Below, piece after piece: positions 1 through 7,726 of a stretch of DNA of 64,000 bases. How positions within the stretch are numbered: position 1 is the first letter of the stretch; every line of letters starts with the position of its first letter. This DNA is from UBA7703 sp963667195. GTDB taxonomy: Bacteria > Bacillota > Clostridia > Christensenellales > CAG-138. The notes beneath the pieces are model-generated. The model had not been told where the DNA came from and searched no databases. It saw only the letters and a program-made list of their open reading frames with translations. The stretch is from positions 1,612,001 through 1,676,000 of the forward strand of contig OY762962.1 in the NCBI GenBank assembly GCA_963667195.1. Reading direction: 5' to 3'. The position numbers and the translations under genes are program-made.

Positions 1-448
1 CGCAGTCTTCCGCCCGGCGATCCGCGATGCAAGCGGCGCCGATCACCTCCGCGCCCATGTCTTCCAGCGCCTTGACCGTCTCCATCGTGGATTTGCCTGT
101 GGTGATCACGTCCTCTGCGATCAAGATTTTGTCGCCTTTGCCGACGGTGAAGCCGCGTCGAAGCTGCATCTCTCCGTCCTTGCGCTCGGTGAAGATGCTC
201 TCCACGCCCAGCTGCCGCGCGAGCTCGTAGGAGACGATGATGCCGCCCATCGCGGGCCCGCAGACCTTCGTGATCGGCAGATTTTTCACCTGCTCGGTGA
301 CGCTGGAGAGGACGTCCGCCGAAAGTGCCGGAAAGCGGAGCAGCTTTGCGCATTGGCAGTAGCCGCCGCTGTGCCGCCCGGAGGAGAGGAGGAAGTGCCC
401 TTCTAAAAATGCCTCGCACTGCTTCATGATGGAAAGATTGTCTTTCAT
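1..448 (-). CDS. pyrE: orotate phosphoribosyltransferase (3' end cut by window edge)
   Basis: Converts orotate and PRPP to orotidine 5'-phosphate, the fifth step of UMP synthesis, in the cytosol. The first 149 residues are visible. They start MKDNLSIMKQCEAF and carry the PRPP-binding signature ILIAEDVITTGKS near residues 118-130, with the family's usual SGRHSGGYCQ segment near residue 25. The start at 446-448 is preceded by GGAGCG on the minus strand. It is the last visible gene of the pyr operon, 28 bp after pyrD. The C-terminus lies outside the window, so completeness cannot be judged. Confidence 0.93.
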   Translation of the reverse strand, partial: MKDNLSIMKQCEAFLEGHFLLSSGRHSGGYCQCAKLLRFPALSADVLSSVTEQVKNLPITKVCGPAMGGIIVSYELARQLGVESIFTERKDGEMQLRRGFTVGKGDKILIAEDVITTGKSTMETVKALEDMGAEVIGAACIADRRAEDC

Positions 449-476
449 ATATACGCTCCTTAACGTTACTTTCTAT

Positions 477-1385
477 TTAAATAATACCGACGATCTCCTG
501 TAGATTGCTTAAGCCTTCACTTGCGCAATAGTCCGCAAGTCCCTCGATGATATCGAGCATCGCGCGGGGATCGGCAAACGTCATGGTGCCGACTTGAACC
601 GCGACCGCTCCCGCCATCAGAAACTTCAGCGCGTCCTCCGCGCTGGTGATGCCGCCCATGCCAACCACGGGGATCGTCACCGCGTGCGCGACCTGATGCA
701 CCATCCGCAGCGCGATAGGCAGGATCGCAGGGCCGGATAGCCCCGCGTAGACGTTTTCAAACACCGGGCGCTTGCGTTTCACATCGATCGCCATGCCGAG
801 GAAGGTGTTCACGAGGCTCAGCGCGTCTGCACCCGCCTCCTGACACGCGCGCGCAACCGCGACGAGTTCCGGCGCGTTGGGCGAGAGCTTCACCATCACG
901 GGATGGCGGGAGACCGCCTTGACTTTTTTCGTGATGTCCGCCGCCGTATCCGGCAGCATGCCAAACGCCATCCCGCCTGCCTTGACGTTCGGGCAGGAGA
1001 TGTTGAGTTCGAGGATGTCGATGTCCGCGTTGTTCAATAGCCGTGCGCCTTCGAGATAATCCTCCTCGCAATGTCCGCCGAGGTTCGCGATCACCGCAGG
1101 GCCGAGCGAGCGCATGTAGGCGGCTTCGTGCTCGACGAAATGCCGTACGCCGGGGTTCTCCAGACCGATGCTGTTGAGCATGCCGGACGGGGTTTCATAG
1201 ATGCGCATGCCCTTGTTGCCCGCGCTGCCGTTGAGCGTCAGCCCTTTTCCGCTGATGCCGCCGAGGCGGGAGACGTCCATGATCTCCGCGTATTCGTGGC
1301 CAAAGCCGAACGTGCCGCTGGCCGCGATCACGGGGTTCTTGAGCGAAATACCACACAGGGTAAGCTCGAGCGGGTTAGATTGCAT
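477..1385 (-). CDS. pyrD: dihydroorotate dehydrogenase, class 1B catalytic subunit
   Basis: Oxidises dihydroorotate to orotate with FMN, passing electrons to PyrK. The 302-residue protein has the class 1 active-site segment NISCPN at 128-133, with Cys131 the expected catalytic base. GMGGI and GAVAVQVGT segments near the C-terminus match the FMN phosphate-binding region. The reading frame is open far upstream, but the start MQSNPLELTL at 1383-1385 gives the normal length and an 11-bp overlap with pyrK, consistent with translational coupling. The adjacent PyrK and the Cys base identify the class 1B (NAD-linked) type. Confidence 0.95.
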   Translation of the reverse strand: MQSNPLELTLCGISLKNPVIAASGTFGFGHEYAEIMDVSRLGGISGKGLTLNGSAGNKGMRIYETPSGMLNSIGLENPGVRHFVEHEAAYMRSLGPAVIANLGGHCEEDYLEGARLLNNADIDILELNISCPNVKAGGMAFGMLPDTAADITKKVKAVSRHPVMVKLSPNAPELVAVARACQEAGADALSLVNTFLGMAIDVKRKRPVFENVYAGLSGPAILPIALRMVHQVAHAVTIPVVGMGGITSAEDALKFLMAGAVAVQVGTMTFADPRAMLDIIEGLADYCASEGLSNLQEIVGII

Positions 1386-2091
1386 CGCGCACCTCCCGAT
1401 AGTCGAACACAGGCCCGTCCTTGCAGACGCGTTTTCTGCCGTGCTCGGTCTGGCAGGTGCAGCCGAGGCACGCGCCGACGCCGCACGCCATGTGCTTTTC
1501 GAGCGAGACAAAGAGATTCGCGTTCGCAGCCGCGGCGGCTTCTGCCGCCGCGCGGAGCATGGGAGCCGGCCCGCAGGCGTAATACGTTGCGTCAAGCGCG
1601 AAGTCCACATCGTTGACCACATAGCCGCCGATGTTGAGCGTGACGTTGTCGGCGTATCGCGCGAAATCCTTTTCCAGATACGCTTCCTCGCGGAAACCGA
1701 GATACACATCGATCTTCCGCGCGGGATCGCTTACGCGGAGCTCCTTTGCGAGCTGGAGCATGGGCGCCGTTCCGATGCCGCCGCCGATGAGCACAGCTCT
1801 GCCGCTTTTCAGCGAAAATCCATTGCCGTATGGGCCTTGCGTCTCGATCTGCTGACCGGGCAGGAGATTGGCAAACTGTGCGGTGCCGCGCCCGATGGTT
1901 TGATACACAAACGTGGTCGTGCCCGCGCTCGCGTCGATTTCGCAGATGCTGATGGGGCGACCGAGCAGCGGATCGAGCGCGCCCGGCACGCGCAGCATGA
2001 AAAACTGTCCCGCGCGGCCAAGCGGCGCGCCGGAAACGGTCATGCGGTAGACGCCGCTTGTGATTTGCTCGTTTTTGATTATTTCAGCCAT
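1375..2091 (-). CDS. pyrK: dihydroorotate dehydrogenase electron transfer subunit
   Basis: Partner of class 1B PyrD; carries FAD and a [2Fe-2S] cluster and moves electrons from the FMN of PyrD to NAD+. In the 238-residue protein the FAD-binding segment GRPIS lies near 44-48 and the nucleotide-binding GGGIGTAPML near 103. The C-terminal cluster ligands are probably Cys203, Cys208, Cys211 and Cys223 (CX4CX2CX11C). The gene overlaps pyrF by 13 bp upstream and pyrD by 11 bp downstream, so the three are probably translated as a coupled unit. Confidence 0.95.
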   Translation of the reverse strand: MAEIIKNEQITSGVYRMTVSGAPLGRAGQFFMLRVPGALDPLLGRPISICEIDASAGTTTFVYQTIGRGTAQFANLLPGQQIETQGPYGNGFSLKSGRAVLIGGGIGTAPMLQLAKELRVSDPARKIDVYLGFREEAYLEKDFARYADNVTLNIGGYVVNDVDFALDATYYACGPAPMLRAAAEAAAAANANLFVSLEKHMACGVGACLGCTCQTEHGRKRVCKDGPVFDYREVRDAI

Positions 2092-2927
2092 TGCAGGATG
2101 TCCTGTTTCATGTCGAGTACCGCTTTGCGTGTGTGGTCGGTAAAGCGCGCGTCCTCGCTCTTGCCCTTGTGCGCCGTGAGGATGCCGCGGGAGTTGTTGA
2201 CGACTCCGCGCACTCCATCGCGGAAGAAACCCGCGATGTCGCGGCCCGTGCCGCCCTGAGCGCCGTAGCCGGGGATGAGTAGGAAGGTGTGCGGCAGCAG
2301 CGGGCGGATGCGCTCGAACTCCTCGGGGTAGGTGAGCCCCGTCACCGCGCCGATGGCGGAAAACCCGCTCGCGCCGATGAACTTTTCACCCCAGGCGGAG
2401 ACCTTGCGCGCCGTGCGCTCATAGAGCGTTTCGCCGTCCACGATCAAATCCTGAAAGTCCTTGCCGCTGGGATTGCTGGTCTTGACCAGCGCGAAGACGC
2501 CCTTACCCTGCTCGAGGTAGGGATAATAGGGAGAGACTGCGTCTTCTCCCATAAAGACGTTGATGGTCATCACGTCGGTCTCAAAGTCGCCGGAGAAGTG
2601 CGCAGTCGCATACTGCGCGGCGGTGGAAGAGATGTCCCCGCGCTTTGCGTCGGTGATGGTCACGTTGCCGCGGCTGCGCGCATATTGGAGGGTTTTCGAA
2701 AAGGCCATCATGCCGTCGAGACCGAGCGCCTCGTAGCAGGCGATCTGGAGCTTGAAGCAGCCCGCAATGTCCTCCGTCGCGTCGATGATCGCGCGGTTGT
2801 ATTCAAGTATCTTTTCGCCTTCGGTGCCGCTTTTTGCTTTAATGTAGTCCGGCAGGAAGGAATATTGTGTATCGAGGCCCACGCACACGGGGCCTTTTTT
2901 CTGTACGGCTTCGACTAATTTCTGCAT
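2079..2927 (-). CDS. pyrF: orotidine 5'-phosphate decarboxylase (long, type 2)
   Basis: Decarboxylates OMP to UMP, the last de novo step. The 282-residue length fits the longer type 2 subfamily rather than the ~230-residue E. coli type. The catalytic charge network is visible as ITDAKRGDIS, with Asp93, Lys95 and Asp98. Start ATG at 2925-2927 follows a GAGGAGAGAGA ribosome site. It lies 22 bp downstream of pyrC and overlaps pyrK by 13 bp. Confidence 0.94.
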   Translation of the reverse strand: MQKLVEAVQKKGPVCVGLDTQYSFLPDYIKAKSGTEGEKILEYNRAIIDATEDIAGCFKLQIACYEALGLDGMMAFSKTLQYARSRGNVTITDAKRGDISSTAAQYATAHFSGDFETDVMTINVFMGEDAVSPYYPYLEQGKGVFALVKTSNPSGKDFQDLIVDGETLYERTARKVSAWGEKFIGASGFSAIGAVTGLTYPEEFERIRPLLPHTFLLIPGYGAQGGTGRDIAGFFRDGVRGVVNNSRGILTAHKGKSEDARFTDHTRKAVLDMKQDILQWLK

Positions 2928-2949
2928 TTCTCTCTCCTCGTTTTCATTC

Positions 2950-4110
2950 TTATATTGCGGCGCTGTATTCGTATCTCGTTTCGCCGTCGATAACCGTGCG
3001 CAGTACCCGACCCATCACCTTGCGCCCGTCAAAGGGCGTGTTGTGCGAGCGGGAGATCATGCGAAGGCTATCGATCTCGCTCTCCTCCTCGACCGAGAGC
3101 GCGGTGACGTCTGCAAGGTATCCCGGCTGGAAGAGACCCGCTTTTAACCCAAGCCGTTTGGCGGGGTTGTGCGAAAGCATCTCCGAGAGCCGCGTGAGCG
3201 GAATTCCGTTCTCCTCAAACACCTTGAGGTAGATCTGGAAGGCGTATTCGATGTTGCTGATGCCCGCCATGCCGTTCGCCTTGTCCTCGGGCGTGTGCGG
3301 TGCGTGGTCGGTGGCGAGACAGTCGATCGTGCCGTCCTGAATGCCCGCGATCAGAGCGGTCACATCCGCGCGCGTGCGCAGCGGGGGATTCACCTTGTAG
3401 TCGTTATCCCAGCCGAAAAGGTGGTGCGGCGTGACCTCGCAGGTCAGCTGCAAGCCCTCGGCTTTCGCCTTTCTTACCATGTCCACCGTCTCGGCTCTGC
3501 TGATGTGGCCGATGTGGAGGTTGCCGCCGACCTCGCGCAGTAGGGCGAGGTCGCGCTCGACGATCTTGCGCTCCGGCTGGCAGTGCGTGCTGATCAGGAA
3601 CCCGTACTTGCTTGAGTCCAGCAGAAGCTGGCGCATAAACTCGTCCGAGAAAATCGTCTTTCCGTCATTGCTCAGCACTTTCGTGACCCGGCTGAGGCTC
3701 GCGCGGTCGGTGGGGGTACTATCGCCCAGCGCGTCTCCGGCGGCTGCCGCCTGCGTGAGGCGGCAAAGGCGCAGGTGCTTCGCCTTTTCGTGATTGGCAG
3801 TGACCAGCGCGGGGGTTGCCATCACGGGGTTGGTGTTCGCCATCGCGATCAGGTGCGCATAGCCGCCCTTGAGCGCCGCGCGCATGCCCGTCTCCATGGT
3901 TTCCTTTTCGGGATAGCCGGGGTCGCGCAGGTGGCAGTGCAGGTCGATGAACGCCGGCATGAGCACGTTTCGCCGCATGTCGATCACGCGGTCTGCCCGC
4001 TGCCAGCAGAGCGGCGCGCAGGAGGTGATGATACCGTCCTGTGTGCATAGGTCTCCGTAGCGGTCACCGGAAGCATCGATGAGTCGGGCGTTTCGATAAA
4101 GCGTAATCAT
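2950..4110 (-). CDS. pyrC: dihydroorotase (type I)
   Basis: Cyclises carbamoyl-aspartate to dihydroorotate; a Zn-dependent amidohydrolase. The 386-residue protein has the metal-binding HCHLRDPG with His58 and His60, further metal-ligand candidates in STHC (His176) and LHIGHIS (His199/His202), and the catalytic ATDHAPH at 267-272. The length and HxHxRDP signature are those of the multifunctional-type (type I) family typical of Firmicutes, distinct from the ~345-residue E. coli enzyme. It lies between pyrI and pyrF in the operon. Confidence 0.93.
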   Translation of the reverse strand: MITLYRNARLIDASGDRYGDLCTQDGIITSCAPLCWQRADRVIDMRRNVLMPAFIDLHCHLRDPGYPEKETMETGMRAALKGGYAHLIAMANTNPVMATPALVTANHEKAKHLRLCRLTQAAAAGDALGDSTPTDRASLSRVTKVLSNDGKTIFSDEFMRQLLLDSSKYGFLISTHCQPERKIVERDLALLREVGGNLHIGHISRAETVDMVRKAKAEGLQLTCEVTPHHLFGWDNDYKVNPPLRTRADVTALIAGIQDGTIDCLATDHAPHTPEDKANGMAGISNIEYAFQIYLKVFEENGIPLTRLSEMLSHNPAKRLGLKAGLFQPGYLADVTALSVEEESEIDSLRMISRSHNTPFDGRKVMGRVLRTVIDGETRYEYSAAI

Positions 4111-4152
4111 ACCGTTTCTCCTTTCGCGTTTGGGGGTTCTGGTTCGTTCTCG

Positions 4153-4575
4153 TTACAGGCGCGTGCGCGCGTCGCAGTATTCGCAGGCGTATTGATTGGT
4201 AGCCGCATCCACAAGGTGGAACTTCACGTTTGTGATGTGCTCCTGGTTCGTGATGCAGCGCGGGTTTTTGCAGGTGAGGATGCCCGTGACCGTCTCCGGC
4301 GGCGTGAGGCTGAGCTTGTTGACGCGTTCGCCATCTTTGATGTAGTTGATGGTCACGTGCGGGTCGATGAGGCCGAGCACATCGAGATTCAAATCGAGGT
4401 TGGACTCGATCTTGATGAGGTCTTTTCTGCCCATCTTCTCGCTGTCCACGTTGCGCATGAGCACGACCACGCCGTCGAGGCGGTCGAGGCCCAGCTGTTG
4501 AAAGATTTTATACCCGTGACCCGCCCGGATGTGGTCGATCACGATGCCTTCTTTGATTTTTGATACGTTGACCAT
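4153..4575 (-). CDS. pyrI: aspartate carbamoyltransferase regulatory chain
   Basis: Nucleotide-binding allosteric subunit of ATCase; confers CTP/ATP control on PyrB. The 140-residue protein has the N-terminal nucleotide domain (VNVSKIKEGIVIDHI) and a C-terminal Zn site with Cys102, Cys107, Cys131 and Cys134. All four ligands are present, so a PyrB3/PyrI2-type holoenzyme is plausible. It follows pyrB by 27 bp. A regulatory chain is well known from enterics and archaea and less usual in Firmicutes with PyrR-controlled operons; no pyrR is seen here. Confidence 0.94.
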   Translation of the reverse strand: MVNVSKIKEGIVIDHIRAGHGYKIFQQLGLDRLDGVVVLMRNVDSEKMGRKDLIKIESNLDLNLDVLGLIDPHVTINYIKDGERVNKLSLTPPETVTGILTCKNPRCITNQEHITNVKFHLVDAATNQYACEYCDARTRL

Positions 4576-4602
4576 GTTTTCTTCCTCCGTCTTTCGTCTT
4601 GC

Positions 4603-5532
4603 TTATGCGGGTTCCTGTGCGCCGAGTAACTTCATGATGAGCGCCATGCGCACGAACATGCCGTATCGCACCTGCTCAAAGTAGGCGGCGCGCGGGTCGT
4701 CGTCCACCTCGGTGGCGATCTCGTTGATGCGCGGCAGCGGGTGCATGACGATCATGTCCGATTTGGCGAGCGCCATCTTGTCCGCGGTGAGGATGAAGTA
4801 GTCCTTGAGCCGGAGGTATTCCTCTTCGCTGATGAAGCGCTCGCGCTGCACGCGGGACATATAGAGCACATCGAGGTCTTTGATCGTACCTTCCAGGTCG
4901 GTGGTTTCGGTATAGGCGACGCCCTTTGCGTTCAACTCCTCTTTTACGAAGGCGGGCATGGTCAGCTCTTCCGGCGAGATGAAGCGGAAGCGGACGTTTT
5001 CATACCGCGCAAGGCAGGTGACCAGGCTGTGGATCGTGCGCCCGAACTTCAGGTCCCCGCACACGCCGACGGTCAGGCCGTTGAAGTCGCCCTTGTAGTG
5101 GCGGATAGTCAGCAGGTCGGTGAGCGTCTGCGTCGGGTGATGATGCCCGCCGTCGCCCGCGTTGATGACGGGGCAGCCCGCATATCGGCTCATGAGCTTT
5201 GCCGTACCCTCTTTCGGGTGTCGCACGACGATCAGGTCGACGTACTTTCCGATGGTGCGCGCGCTGTCCGCAATGGTTTCGCCCTTTGCCGTGCTGCTGG
5301 TGTTCGGGTCCGAAAAGCCCAGCGTGTTGCCGCCGAGGCGGAGCATTGCCGCATCGAAGGAAAACTTGGTGCGGGTGGAGGGTTCGTAGAACAGGCTCGC
5401 CATGAGCTTGCCGCGGCAGGCGTCGCTGTAGCGCTCCGGCGCTTCGAGGATGCGCTCGCTTAGTTGCAGCAGATCCTCGATCTCCTCAAGGGTGAAGTCG
5501 CTCGGCGCAATCAGGTTTCTGTTTTTCAGCAT
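4603..5532 (-). CDS. pyrB: aspartate carbamoyltransferase catalytic chain
   Basis: Forms carbamoyl-aspartate from carbamoyl phosphate and aspartate, the committed pyrimidine step. The 309-residue protein has the carbamoyl-phosphate loop PSTRTKFSF (Ser52-Thr55) and a C-terminal HPLPR motif. The open frame runs ~50 codons further upstream, but MLKNRNLIAPSDF at 5530-5532 is preceded by GGAGAGAG at the right distance and gives the family length. It is the first structural gene of the operon, about 60 nt after the leader attenuator. Confidence 0.95.
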   Translation of the reverse strand: MLKNRNLIAPSDFTLEEIEDLLQLSERILEAPERYSDACRGKLMASLFYEPSTRTKFSFDAAMLRLGGNTLGFSDPNTSSTAKGETIADSARTIGKYVDLIVVRHPKEGTAKLMSRYAGCPVINAGDGGHHHPTQTLTDLLTIRHYKGDFNGLTVGVCGDLKFGRTIHSLVTCLARYENVRFRFISPEELTMPAFVKEELNAKGVAYTETTDLEGTIKDLDVLYMSRVQRERFISEEEYLRLKDYFILTADKMALAKSDMIVMHPLPRINEIATEVDDDPRAAYFEQVRYGMFVRMALIMKLLGAQEPA

Positions 5533-5586
5533 GGTTGTTTCTCTCTCCTTTTTTTCGCTCCTCCGCGCGCGGGCGGGGCTGGTCAT

Positions 5587-5614
5587 AAAAAAACACCGGT
5601 TAAAGAACCGATGT
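5587..5614 (-). terminator. pyr attenuator terminator
   Basis: On the minus strand a 9-bp stem (arms 5606-5614 and 5593-5601, one G-T pair) with loop CTTT is followed by seven T residues (5587-5593). It lies 61 nt before the pyrB start inside the leader transcript, and the leader reading frame ends in its loop, so it is best read as a regulated attenuator rather than an operon end. Confidence 0.8.
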
Positions 5615-5848
5615 TGGAAAACAAATATAAAATTGAGGGAAGAATTCTTTGTACGCCTTCTTTTTGAAAACAACAATTTTAAAAAGATCAACGGCGTTGC
5701 TCACGGGAGTAATAAAAAAGCTTTGATCAAAAAGGAAAAATCCTTTCGTCAAAGCTTTGAAAATCAAATGAAAACGGAAAAGAAGAAAAGGAATACGAGG
5801 GCTGCGGAGGCGATTTTGTGTCTTGCTTGCTTGCACCCGCGGACTCAT
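5600..5848 (-). CDS. putative pyr operon leader peptide
   Basis: An 82-codon open frame occupies the pyr leader between the promoter and pyrB. It starts at ATG 5846-5848 behind GGAGCAAGG, is rich in Phe and Lys late in the peptide (for example KKKAYKEFFPQF), and its TAA stop at 5600-5602 lies in the loop of the terminator hairpin at 5593-5614. This matches the logic of the enteric pyrBI leader, where a ribosome that keeps up with a polymerase paused in U-rich RNA blocks the terminator. The peptide itself is probably only regulatory. The start codon is uncertain, and so is whether the frame is translated. Confidence 0.5.
   Translation of the reverse strand: MSPRVQASKTQNRLRSPRIPFLLFRFHLIFKALTKGFFLFDQSFFITPVSNAVDLFKIVVFKKKAYKEFFPQFYICFPTSVL
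5707..5758 (-). terminator. second, AT-rich hairpin in the pyr leader
   Basis: A perfect 10-bp inverted repeat (5718-5727 and 5749-5758), with a further inner stem (AAGGA/TCCTT), is followed on the minus strand by CTTTTTTATT. It looks like an upstream terminator or pause hairpin inside the leader reading frame. Its role relative to the downstream attenuator is unknown. Confidence 0.45.
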
Positions 5849-5889
5849 CCTTGCTCCTGCCTCTCCTTCAGATTTTACTCATTTCGAGC

Positions 5890-5918
5890 AGTATATATAA
5901 ATTCCAACCGCTTGTCAA
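5890..5918 (-). promoter_or_regulatory. pyr operon promoter
   Basis: Minus-strand TTGACA (5913-5918), a 17-bp spacer and TATACT (5890-5895) give a near-consensus sigma-70/A promoter. Transcription would start near 5883, leaving a leader of about 350 nt that holds the leader ORF and attenuator. The stretch 5919-6189 upstream holds nothing recognisable. Confidence 0.8.
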
Positions 5919-6189
5919 GAACGATTTTGTGTGTGATAGTGTCCAATTCTGAAAACCGGACTGCGGTACATATAAATGAAAGAAAGCCTGAATTGTTCCA
6001 CATTTATTCATGCAAGCAAACATTTTTTCAGCCGCAGGACAAACTGCACAATTACGCCGCAACACGCGATATAAATCATGAAAAAATGCAATTATGGCTA
6101 GATATGACGGCGTTCCTGCAAAACGGATCAGAGGCAAACAAATTCCGAAAAAAGCAGATTATATATTGCATAGAGATTGCATAGATGGG

Positions 6190-6218
6190 TTGCATCGCGC
6201 GGCATTCAAGTTTATAAT
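6190..6218 (+). promoter_or_regulatory. liv operon 1 promoter
   Basis: TTGCAT (6190-6195), a 17-bp spacer and TATAAT (6213-6218) lie 84 bp before the livJ-type gene, with no ORF between. Confidence 0.7.
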
Positions 6219-6301
6219 TTTTGCAGGCGTCGACGTACGGTTTTGTGTCGGCGCATTAGGTTCATCTTGAACGCAAAAGAAAAAATGGAGGAAAGAAGTC
6301 A

Positions 6302-7507
6302 ATGAAGAAGATCGTAGCGATTCTACTGGCGCTCGTTCTCGTCGCGTCGTTTGCTGCCTGCGCAGCGCCCGCCGCGACCACCGACACCGCAGCCGCAGAG
6401 AAGCCCGCTTCCGGCAATCCTGTCGTGAAGATCGGCGTCTATGAACCCGCATCCGGTGATAACGGCGCGGGCGGCAAGCAGGAAACCCTTGGCATCGAGT
6501 ATGCAAACTCCGTCAGCCCTACCGTTGAAATCAACGGCAAGACGTATGATGTGCAGCTCGTCAAGGTCGACAACGAGAGCTCCAACGACAAGGCGGCTTC
6601 CGCGGCGGCAACGCTGGTTTCGGCGGGCGTCTCGGTCGTGCTCGGCTCCTATGGCTCGGGCGTGTCCATCGCCGCTTCTCCTACGTTTGAAGCAGCCGGC
6701 ATTCCGGCCATCGGCATCACCTGCACCAACCCGCAGGTCACCGAAGGAAACAAGCACTATTTCCGCATCTGCTTCCTCGATCCGTTCCAGGGCACGGTTC
6801 TGGCGAACTATGCCTTCAGCACCCTCGGCGTGAAGACGGCCTACTGCCTCTCCAAGCTGGGTGATGACTACTCCGGCGGTCTGGTCAACTACTTCGTCAA
6901 GGCGTTTGAAGCCCTCGGCGGCACCTGCGTGCAGGATACCTTCCCGGATGGCAACAGCGACTTCACGAGCTACATCAACAATGCGAAGAACAGCGGCGCG
7001 AAAGTCTTCTTCTCGCCGGTGTCCACCGAAGCGGCTCAGCTGATCATTGACCAGGCGCAGTCGCAGGCGCTCGGTATGCCGATTCTCGCGGGCGATACGT
7101 GGGATTCCAACGTCATCCTCCAGGCAGCGAAGGGCAAGAACGTTGACATCACCGTCACCACGTTCTATCCCGAGGGCGCAAATGCCGAATTCGACGCGGG
7201 CTTCAAAACCTGGGTCAAAGCGGACGCAACGCTGCTCGCCAACAACGGCGGTGACGACACCGTCGCCGCGGTGACCGCGATGGGTTATGACGCGTACTTC
7301 TTCGCACTCGAAGCCATGAAGAAGGCCGCGAGCACCGATCCCGCCGCCATCATGACCGCCCTCTGGGGCACCACCTACGACGGCGTCTCCGGCCATATCG
7401 CACTCGATCAGGTCAACGGCGATGCCATTCGTAACACCGCGTACGTCAAGCACGCGAATACCGAAACCGGTGCATGGGATGCCCTGCCCCCGGTCACGAT
7501 CGGTTAA
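6302..7507 (+). CDS. livJ: branched-chain-amino-acid-type ABC transporter, substrate-binding lipoprotein
   Basis: Extracellular ligand-binding component of a LivJ/LivK-type (periplasmic binding protein type 1 fold) importer. The 401-residue protein has a lipoprotein signal with a Lys start, a hydrophobic stretch and lipobox SFAAC, with the acylated Cys at residue 20, then an Ala/Thr-rich linker. The mature part begins VVKIGVYEPASGDNG, the usual PBP1 opening. The ribosome site GGAGGAAAG lies just upstream. It heads livJ-H-M-G-F. Substrate cannot be fixed from sequence; leucine/isoleucine/valine, other amino acids or amides are all possible. Confidence 0.85.
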   Translation: MKKIVAILLALVLVASFAACAAPAATTDTAAAEKPASGNPVVKIGVYEPASGDNGAGGKQETLGIEYANSVSPTVEINGKTYDVQLVKVDNESSNDKAASAAATLVSAGVSVVLGSYGSGVSIAASPTFEAAGIPAIGITCTNPQVTEGNKHYFRICFLDPFQGTVLANYAFSTLGVKTAYCLSKLGDDYSGGLVNYFVKAFEALGGTCVQDTFPDGNSDFTSYINNAKNSGAKVFFSPVSTEAAQLIIDQAQSQALGMPILAGDTWDSNVILQAAKGKNVDITVTTFYPEGANAEFDAGFKTWVKADATLLANNGGDDTVAAVTAMGYDAYFFALEAMKKAASTDPAAIMTALWGTTYDGVSGHIALDQVNGDAIRNTAYVKHANTETGAWDALPPVTIG

Positions 7508-7524
7508 TCGACGCACAAACGCGA

Positions 7525-7554
7525 TGCGGCGGGGGATTCAATACCCCCGCCGCA
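7525..7554 (+). other. strong stem-loop between livJ and livH
   Basis: A perfect 11-bp GC-rich stem (7525-7535 with 7544-7554) with an 8-nt loop follows livJ by 17 bp and has only CTTTGT after it. Lacking a real U-tract, it is more likely a 3' stabiliser or partial terminator that keeps the binding protein more abundant than the membrane parts. About 170 bp of otherwise featureless sequence follows before livH. Confidence 0.6.
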
Positions 7555-7726
7555 CTTTGTAGGAGCGGATTGCTCGACTGGTTCCGTCTTGCTCATGTGG
7601 AAAAATGCTCCGCAGGAACCGCGCAGACAATCCTCCGATCAAAGAAGCGAAGAATTGCGCAAAGTTTTTTCGTTATTGGATTGCTGGCCGCTTCCAATCG
7701 GATGCGGCATGGATGGAGGTTCATCA

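Noticed and set aside
477..1709. Extended 410-codon version of PyrD
   Set aside because: The first 108 codons overlap pyrK in another frame and are low-complexity Arg/Ser sequence; the internal start fits the family.
5868..6137. 89-codon minus-strand frame upstream of the pyr promoter
   Set aside because: No ribosome site, no recognisable domain, and it runs through the pyr promoter.
6323..7516. Long antisense open frames (also 7751-8857, 29126-30457, 18204-19538)
   Set aside because: They are exact shadows of strongly supported genes; the His/Arg/Asp-rich translations reflect GC-rich codon bias.
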